From Gnetum montanum (lineage: Eukaryota > Streptophyta > Gnetopsida > Gnetales > Gnetaceae), in NCBI GenBank assembly GCA_015680685.1, contig MNCI01001040.1:48411-100392 (forward strand): DNA of 51,982 nucleotides, read 5' to 3'. Under the pieces are notes generated by a model that saw only the letters and a list, made by a program, of their open reading frames with translations, had not been told where the DNA came from and made no database searches. A program made the translations under genes and the position numbers. Below are positions 46,566-51,982 of the stretch, in pieces (position 1 is the first letter of the stretch; each line of letters begins with the position of its first letter).

Positions 46566-46820
46566 TGATGAGTGGCGAGCTACCCCTACACTCAACCATA
46601 CGAATATGAGCATAGCACGCACAATCTGGTTGAACTCCGTAGACTAAATGCCTACACACCTTATGGAACACTTAAGGTTAATCATTCGTTGTCTTCCTAG
46701 ACTTACTTTTATTTTTCATAGTTGTATGGTTAAGTAAGTCTAAGGTATATGATTTTTATATCTTTTCTATTTTATATCTTATGCTGATAAGGTGAAGGGT
46801 GAAGAGACTAATTACTAACC
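46566..46820 (-). mobile_element. LTR-like fragment, second family (copy 2)
   Basis: It aligns with 36025-36280. It interrupts element G RT on the left and is itself interrupted by the poly(T) end of the LINE at 46821. Confidence 0.65.
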
Positions 46821-46829
46821 TTTTTTTTT

Positions 46830-47176
46830 GAGAGAATGTTCAGGTTTGTATTACTAAAAGTTATGGTACACGAGTAAACAATTACAATGGTGGGGACATC
46901 AGGGATGGCCCATTATGAGGGGGGGCCCAAAAAAACACAAATTTCAAAGTACAGAGGACTCTGATCCAAGCCACTGAACCTCAAAACCTCAAAACCTCAA
47001 ACCCTCAAAAACCTCAGGGTCGAATAGTGAGAGCAAGAGGAGGGGGGACGCACCCCCAACAACAAAAAGGGGAGGGGGGGAGGGGGGCACAACCCCAACG
47101 AACAAACAAAGGAGGGGGGGCACAACCCCAACGAACAAACAAAGGAGGGAGGGGCAGCGGAAAAAAGGGGGGGCCG
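46830..47176 (-). repeat. LINE 3' UTR with tandem repeats
   Basis: It contains a microsatellite-like cctcaaaa series (46978-47015) and a 33-bp unit (cacaaccccaacgaacaaac...) in two copies at 47088-47120 and 47121-47153, with a degenerate third before them. Long G runs on the plus strand make these units candidates for G-quadruplexes. No coding frame here is convincing. Confidence 0.7.
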
Positions 47177-47488
47177 TTAGGGGTGAGTTGGCAAAAGGCG
47201 ACAGGCACACCGAGGTCGTTCCAGCTCATGAAGTAGGTCCAGGGTGACGCGATGCTCCTCAGTGTCCATGAAGTTCGTGGCTTGTTGGATGCCCTGCATA
47301 GTAGCCTCTCTCCTGCTCTGGTCAGCTGACGAGTCCCCCGCATCAGGGTGGAATCTAGCGGACGTGCATCTGATGTGTTGTCTGAGCTCCCCCCAGGAGC
47401 TCTCACAACTAATGCCCAAAATGCTATATGGGCAACGCGCCCCCCCCCTTGAGCCACTGACGGGCACTGTGAACATGTGCCCGATCAA
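47177..47488 (-). pseudogene. DnaJ-type J domain at the 3' end of the LINE
   Basis: J domains recruit Hsp70 and stimulate its ATPase through the HPD loop. This frame reads YSILGISCESSWGELRQHIR, then CTSARFHPDAG, with HPD at 47350-47342, and MQGIQQATNFMDTEEHR ending in VTLD at 47237. The spacing from LGIS to HPD (19 residues) and of the last helix (I..A...M......R...D) equals that of canonical DnaJ, so the call does not rest on HPD alone. The frame continues to LLPTHP and a stop at 47177. It lies in a different phase from the coiled coil upstream; the switch sits at a 9-base C run (47440-47448). I infer an ORF2 C-terminal domain or a separate third ORF. Confidence 0.8.
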
Positions 47489-47800
47489 GTTGTCGTTTCT
47501 GTTGCTCCTCCTCCTCCCTTAGGTGCTCCTACTCCCGGGCCACTGCCTCCTCGACCTGACGATCTGCCTTTTCCTGGCGCAGCTCCTCCCTGATTCGGTC
47601 TCGGAGCTCATCAATGAGCTGGGCCCGCGAGGTCTCCATCATGAGTGTGTGTTGCCGGCTCAGCTGTTGTGCCTGTTCATGAAGCTGGGCATCGTGGTCG
47701 GCACACCACTGAGCTAGGTTTGCGGTCCACTTTGCCTCTGAAATCTGTCGCTCGGCCTCCCGAGCAGCAACAACCGCCTGTTACATTTCTGCCTCCCCAA
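47480..47800 (-). pseudogene. LINE coiled-coil segment upstream of the J domain
   Basis: One minus frame encodes about 100 residues rich in Ala, Glu, Gln and Arg with heptad character: AAREAERQISEAKWTANLAQ, then HDAQLHEQAQQLSRQHTLMM, QLIDELRDRIREELRQEKAD and REEEEQQKRQLDRAHV. Two stops interrupt it: TAA at 47781-47783 before the core, and TAG at 47529-47531, the latter one change from a Gln codon. It ends in the G/C run that separates it from the J-domain frame. A coiled coil would serve oligomerisation. Confidence 0.7.
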
Positions 47801-48011
47801 GTGAGGTTCAAAGTGATCTGCCGCTGCTGAGTGGCCGGGGTGGGGGAAATCAGGGTGGTGGGGGGGGCATCAGCGAGGCGAACCCCAGGGGGGGCAGAGG
47901 ACAAGCCAGGAGCCCTCTGCCCCCCCCCCCACACAAAGCCAAAATTAACCCCGAGTGGTGCCCACGTCGTTTACAGCGGAGGGCCTCAAGGAAGAACCAC
48001 AGCAGGTTAAC
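47801..48011 (-). pseudogene. LINE Pro/Gly-rich linker
   Basis: After a TAG following KDGT, the same frame continues VNLLWFFLEALRCKRRGHHS, then enters low-complexity Pro/Gly sequence with G/C runs (47856-47863, 47891-47897, 47921-47930). The true frame cannot be followed by eye across these runs. The TAG is one change from CAG. Confidence 0.5.
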
Positions 48012-49554
48012 CTAGGTGCCATCCTTCAAGCACCTCAAGAAGGTGAAATGCAACCCCTGGAGCTTGGACACGTTGCCTAACTGGATGAAAAAACGTTCCA
48101 CCAAGGCGGCGGCATGAGCCCAGAGGCACGGGAGAGAAGACCGAGGGACCTGGCGGCTCTGCATTCTCAGGGTTAGCCCCTCGAAAAAGGTTACAGAGTT
48201 CTGGAGGCCACGGAAGGTCGACAGGATGACCTCACCAGCAGTCGGGACGCACAAATAGCTGGCCAGGGCAGCTTCCATGAGCTGAATTGCATGGCCATGA
48301 AAGAAAGTTTGATCACCACGCCAGTTAGTAAAGAATGTGTTGTCAGGAAGGTCAGGGTCCCCGACCAGCCTCTGCAGCAGGTCAGCCCAGCTGCACTGGC
48401 AGACCATCTGCCAGAGGTTCGCGTCATCCCGGTAGATGGCACAGTCAGGTTCGTACGTCGGCGTCGTTCCCATGGTATCCACAAGATCGCGCCACGCTCT
48501 GCAGGTCCGTAAGATAAGTCACTAGGGGGGGGTTGCCGCCTGCGCAAAGACCGTGCAATTCCGCGCCTTCCAGGCGTGCCATAATAGCAACGCTGACCAG
48601 GAGTCACCATTAAATCGCCATGGGGGGGCATCCTACATGCGTGCCAAGTGGCGACCATGCAAGGGCAGTCATAAATGAAGTGGGTGAGCATTTCAGAGCT
48701 AGTTTCGTAGCGTGGACACATGGTGTCATGTGTGATGTCGCGCTGCTGTAGTACGGCACGTACAGGGAGCGCTACAAACTTTATCTGCCAGAGGAACATT
48801 TTGACTTTCTCGGGAAGCCGCCTGTGCTAGATCTCCTACCAGTCGTCCTCCAGTGGAAATTTTTGCATCAAGATGATGCGCGGCTCGAGGTGGATCCAGC
48901 CCAGGCACAGCATCTCCTGCACGTGCCGACAGATGGTCTGCCAAGGGCGCGAAGCGTGTGGTCTAGGCTGCCAAGACGTGTATTTCCTGCGGGTGATGCG
49001 GGCCCACTGGCTACGCTCCCCCAGCACATGTGTTAGCCGGTGGATGAGCCGTTGCTGTCCCATCGTGCATTCATCTTCAAAAGTTGTGACACCCAAGCCC
49101 CCCGTCTGACGAGGATGGGTGACGTAGTGCCAATTTACAAGGCGAAGCTTGTTCCCCCCTTTGTCCCCCCACCAAATGAAGCTGCGGATCATGGCGTTGA
49201 TTTGGTGAATTATGGCCGAGGGGGCGCGACGACCGCCGCCACAAAGCACGCAGTGACCGCGAGGATCCCGGTAGCCACGAGGAGGTGGCCCTTGCAGGTA
49301 AGAAAACGATTTGCCTAGTGGTGTATGCGCTTCTCGAGTTTGGCCAGGAGGGGAGTCCAAGTGTTGTTCCGTCCCCAATGGAACATCAGGATACCAAGGT
49401 AGGTATCGGTGAGTTTGCCGGACTGAATGTTCAGGATTTTTGTAACCCGGTGCTGCACTTGCGGGTCCACATTGATGAAGTACGCCGCCGAATTTGTGCA
49501 GTTGATTTCCAATCCTAATTTGGTGGCCAATCTGGTCAGGGCTAGGTTGATACA
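48012..49554 (-). pseudogene. LINE ORF2 C-terminal half with zf-RVT
   Basis: 49555-48836 carries the post-RT region (IHQINAMIRSFIWWGDKGGN, then KLRLVNWHYVTHPRQTGGLG). 48799-48640 carries the zf-RVT pattern: FLWQIKFVALPVRAVLQQRD, then MCPRYE and HFIYDCPCMVATW. Here the second Cys of the usual CPxC is Tyr. A further 157 codons (48482-48012) show no domain I recognise. Frame changes separate the three blocks. Confidence 0.78.
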
Positions 49555-50583
49555 CTATGCTTGAGGGGCCATCGCCCGGCTGAGAAGCATGGTATCGTCA
49601 GCATAGTGTTCAACACGGTAAGCCACCCCCGTAATGTCCAGGCCCTCCACCCTCGAGGTACTGCAGTAAAATTGCATGAGGTCCATGGAAATGATGAACA
49701 GCAAGGGGGACAGGGGGTCGCCTTGCCTCAGTCCACGACTAGGGGAGGAAAAGCCCCACAACTGCCCACCCACGTCAAAAGAGAAACCTACGGAGGACTG
49801 GATATGCAGACATAATTGGATAAAGCCAGGGTCAAAGCCTTTCTGATGCATGATGTCATGTAGGGCATCCCAACTAAGCGTATCGTATGCCTTAGCTATG
49901 TCTAGCTTGAGACATAAACCAGGAAACACCGTAGTATGGAGGGAATGAAGGACCTCTTGCATAAGAAGAACCTGATCCTGAAGGGTCCTACCATGAATGA
50001 AGCCCGCCTAATTGCATCCAACCAACTTAGGCAAGAGGGGTCCCAGACGATTGACCAGGAGTTTGGAGAAGACGTGAATGAGAACATTGCACACACCAAT
50101 GGGACAAAAGTGCTCTGGGCGGTGTGCATTTAACTATTTTGGGATGCAGATGATGCGCGAGCAGTTGAGTTCACGCCGTACCTATCGTCTGGCTAGCATG
50201 ACATTGAAAGCATCCAGAAAATTGGGCCCCACAACATCTAAGAAAGCTCTGAAGAACTCCAGTGACCAACCGTCTAGTCTAGGTGCTTTACCACCCAGCA
50301 TGTTATTGATGGTGTTAGTCAATTCTGTCGCCGAGAAGGTGGCCAGAAGAAGTTGATTGTCCACAGCCATGAGCACCTTGGCCACATGGATGGAGATGGG
50401 CTGGGTGGGGTGCTTGGTCCAAATGTGTCCCCAATAATGTGAGAGCTCATTGGCAATCCCCTATGGATCTTCAACCACCACCCTAGCCTGAGTACGGATG
50501 TTGCGGATGTGGGTTTCGCCACGCGTCTTAGCCATGGCGAAGAAGAATTTTATATGTCGATCCCCCTTGCGGAGCCATCTAAT
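49555..50583 (-). pseudogene. LINE ORF2 reverse transcriptase domain
   Basis: L1-type RT blocks are in order: FFFAMAKTRG, NNMLGGKAPRLDGW, SKLLVNRLGP, CLKLDIAKAYDTLSWDAL, GLRQGDPLSPLLF, and the catalytic YADD at 49605-49594 within VEHYADDTMLLS. The catalytic residues are intact. The domain is split by a few stops, notably TAG/TAA around 50180-50000, into frames 50385-50182 and 49962-49555. Confidence 0.88.
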
Positions 50584-51603
50584 TCAGGATCGCTGCCACC
50601 AATAGGTCTCCTCCTCATGATCTAGACTCTGGAGTTGATGGAGAAGATGCATCTCCTCTGAGTGCAGGTCCTCCCTAGTCTCTTGTCGCGCTTGGATGTG
50701 TCCGAGCCGCTCCCGAACCATCTTGTGGGCAGTACGAAATGAAAACTTCTCCTCCACCAGGAGGGCCCAGATGGCCCACTTGAGTCGAAGGAGAGCATCT
50801 TTGAGGAAGCTCCGAGGATCCATCCGACCCGATTGGTAATTGGCCCAGATGTCCTCCACCAGGGGGCAAAGCCACGGTTTGGTCAGCCATGTGGTCTCGA
50901 ACCGAAATGGGCATGGGGCCCAGAGTTGAGGTGGGCCAATCGACACGACCAGCGAGCGGTGGTCAGAAGCAGCCCACTCCTGCCTGGTTACGTTGATGGC
51001 AGTGCCGAGGAGGAGAGCAGAGCTAACGCAAACTTGATCAATGCAGGAGAGGACACGGTGCGCCCCTTTCTGCTGGTTGCTCCAGGTGAACCAGCAGTTC
51101 GTAATGGGCAGATCAACAAGAGAAGAGCGCTCAAGGAACTGCATGAACTCTGGCACGCCCAGAGAAGGGGGCGATGGCCCCCTAGATTTCTCCCAAGGGT
51201 ACAGATGCTGGTTGAAGTCACCAACAACCACCTAGGAGCCGTGATCAGGCACCAACAAGGCTACCCGATTCAACTCATGAAGCTGTGATTCCCAAGCCTG
51301 CGCCCCATAGAAGTTGGTCAGCCAAAAACCATGGGCAGGGATGTGGACCGTGATAGTCCACAGGGAGGCATCCACCAGAGTGGTGGTGGGGCATGCAAGA
51401 ATGGCCAGGCCTCCGGCCCGACCCTGGCTGGGGTGTAGGTAGGTGGTCCAGCCCGTCCACTGGAGGTGACCAGATTCCACTACCTGCAGCTTGGTTTCCT
51501 GGAGGCAGACCATATCACAATTCTCTTCTCTGACAATACAGCACAGGGTATTTTGTTTATAGGGGGTACCCTACCCCCTGCGATTCCAACTGAAAATATT
51601 CAT
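50584..51603 (-). pseudogene. LINE ORF2 start and AP-type endonuclease domain
   Basis: ORF2 begins MNIFSWNRRG at 51603, with the Asn of the endonuclease. A TAG then interrupts. The domain continues with MVCLQETK (catalytic Glu), a GGLAILACP strand, VVGDFNQ (Asp and Asn), a CIDQVCVS block and SDHRSLV (Asp-His, about 50967-50959). These are the conserved residues of L1 endonuclease, which nicks target DNA to prime reverse transcription. 51513-51232 and 51231-50584 are adjacent frames. Confidence 0.87.
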
Positions 51604-51982
51604 GAGCAACCAGAGGTGTGGCGCTGGTAGACCTCCCGTAAGGTCTGCTGTTGGCCCAAGTTGATGTGTCGTTGGACTTGTCGACTTCTGGACCGGGACT
51701 CGGTCGGGCCTCCTGGGTGCCCCTCCCCCTTGCAGACCACAGGGGTGCAGCCGACTTCCTCAGCTGGGGACTGCAACGCCTTGTGCTGTCGGGTTTGGGT
51801 GCTCCTCTGGATGACGTTGACCCATTCTCCTAGCAGGGGAAGCACTGGTTCCGGTTCAGGTGGGTGTGGTTGGTGAGTGCTGGCTGGTGATTGGGAGCAG
51901 TGGGGAGTCTTGGCGGGGGACCTGTGCGTGGTAGTGGGGGAGAGGGAATGTGAGGGTGTAGCGGGGAGGCGGGAAGGGGGGC
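51600..51982 (-). CDS. LINE ORF1, 3' end only
   Basis: The minus frame is open from the window edge to a TGA at 51602-51600. It is Pro/Ser/Thr/His-rich, then LLGEWVNVIQRSTQTRQHKA and a basic tail ending HTSGCS. The stop overlaps the ORF2 ATG (51603-51601) as ATGA. No zinc knuckle or RRM is visible in this part. Identity as ORF1 comes from position only. Confidence 0.6.
   Translation of the reverse strand, partial: PPSRLPATPSHSLSPTTTHRSPAKTPHCSQSPASTHQPHPPEPEPVLPLLGEWVNVIQRSTQTRQHKALQSPAEEVGCTPVVCKGEGHPGGPTESRSRSRQVQRHINLGQQQTLREVYQRHTSGCS

Larger units (their letters stand above)
46821..51982 (-). mobile_element. L1-clade LINE, 5' end beyond the window
   Basis: The plus strand shows T9 at 46821-46829, the poly(A) tail of a minus-strand insertion, then a 3' UTR. 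To the right come, in reverse order, a J domain, a coiled coil, ORF2 (zf-RVT, RT, endonuclease) and the end of ORF1. Base composition is much richer in G and C than all neighbours. Order and motifs match plant L1 elements. The J-domain-containing 3' module is unusual. Frames are broken by a modest number of stops and by homopolymer frameshifts. Confidence 0.88.

Noticed and set aside
46821-46829. T9 run as a terminator or slippage site
   Set aside because: It is the reverse complement of the LINE poly(A) tail, at the boundary between LTR-like sequence and the LINE.
48291-48517. Plus-strand frames across the LINE
   Set aside because: They are GC-rich shadows of ORF2, whose minus-strand motifs are unambiguous.

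Overview
The window looks like heterochromatic, repeat-filled DNA from a land plant with a large genome, perhaps a gymnosperm. It holds Tat-type Ty3/gypsy elements with a second, archaeal-type RNase H, a gag-protease-only LTR element, an L1-type LINE and a captured plant-type ABCB transporter fragment. I found no intact host gene, rRNA, tRNA or CRISPR array. Almost all coding traces are decayed. Most nonsense codons are TAG or TAA where Gln or Trp is expected, and catalytic Gly and Asp codons carry G-to-A type changes; both fit deamination of methylated cytosine.

Layout. Positions 1-36015 are a nest of LTR elements. Element D (minus strand) is the oldest layer. Its 5' LTR is at 34330-36015, its leader at 33472-34305, its gag at about 12100-14517 and a piece of its protease at 11652-11893. 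Element C (plus strand, 14518-33471) is a Tat element inserted into the D gag; it has two LTRs, a 5-bp target duplication (atagt) and a decayed gag, RT, two RNases H and integrase. A third element (plus strand, 21477-28429) is inserted into C between RNase H and integrase, with TSD cctat and 7-bp inverted LTR ends. It carries only gag and protease. Both of its LTRs contain a piece of an ABCB transporter ATPase gene. Element B (minus, about 6003-11651) interrupts the D protease. Element A (minus, from at least 331 to 6002) is inserted in the 3' untranslated array of B. A and B both appear to pass from protease to 3' arrays without pol.

Positions 36025-46565 are AT-rich and hold further remnants: a minus-strand LTR fragment with a cluster of CGATATCG palindromes beside its TATA box, two direct-repeat pairs (one a small non-autonomous LTR element), another minus-strand LTR (42351-43760) and a decayed minus-strand Tat pol (integrase, RNase H, RT). 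That pol is cut at 46566 by another copy of the first LTR fragment.

Positions 46821-51982 are a GC-rich L1-clade LINE on the minus strand, running off the right edge. Its ORF1 end and ORF2 start overlap as ATGA. ORF2 has endonuclease, reverse transcriptase (YADD) and a zf-RVT-like segment. Downstream of these, before the poly(A) end, lie a coiled coil and a clear DnaJ-type J domain with HPD motif. A J domain in a LINE is, to my knowledge, not a described architecture and is the most interesting item here. The LTR-borne ABCB fragment is second.
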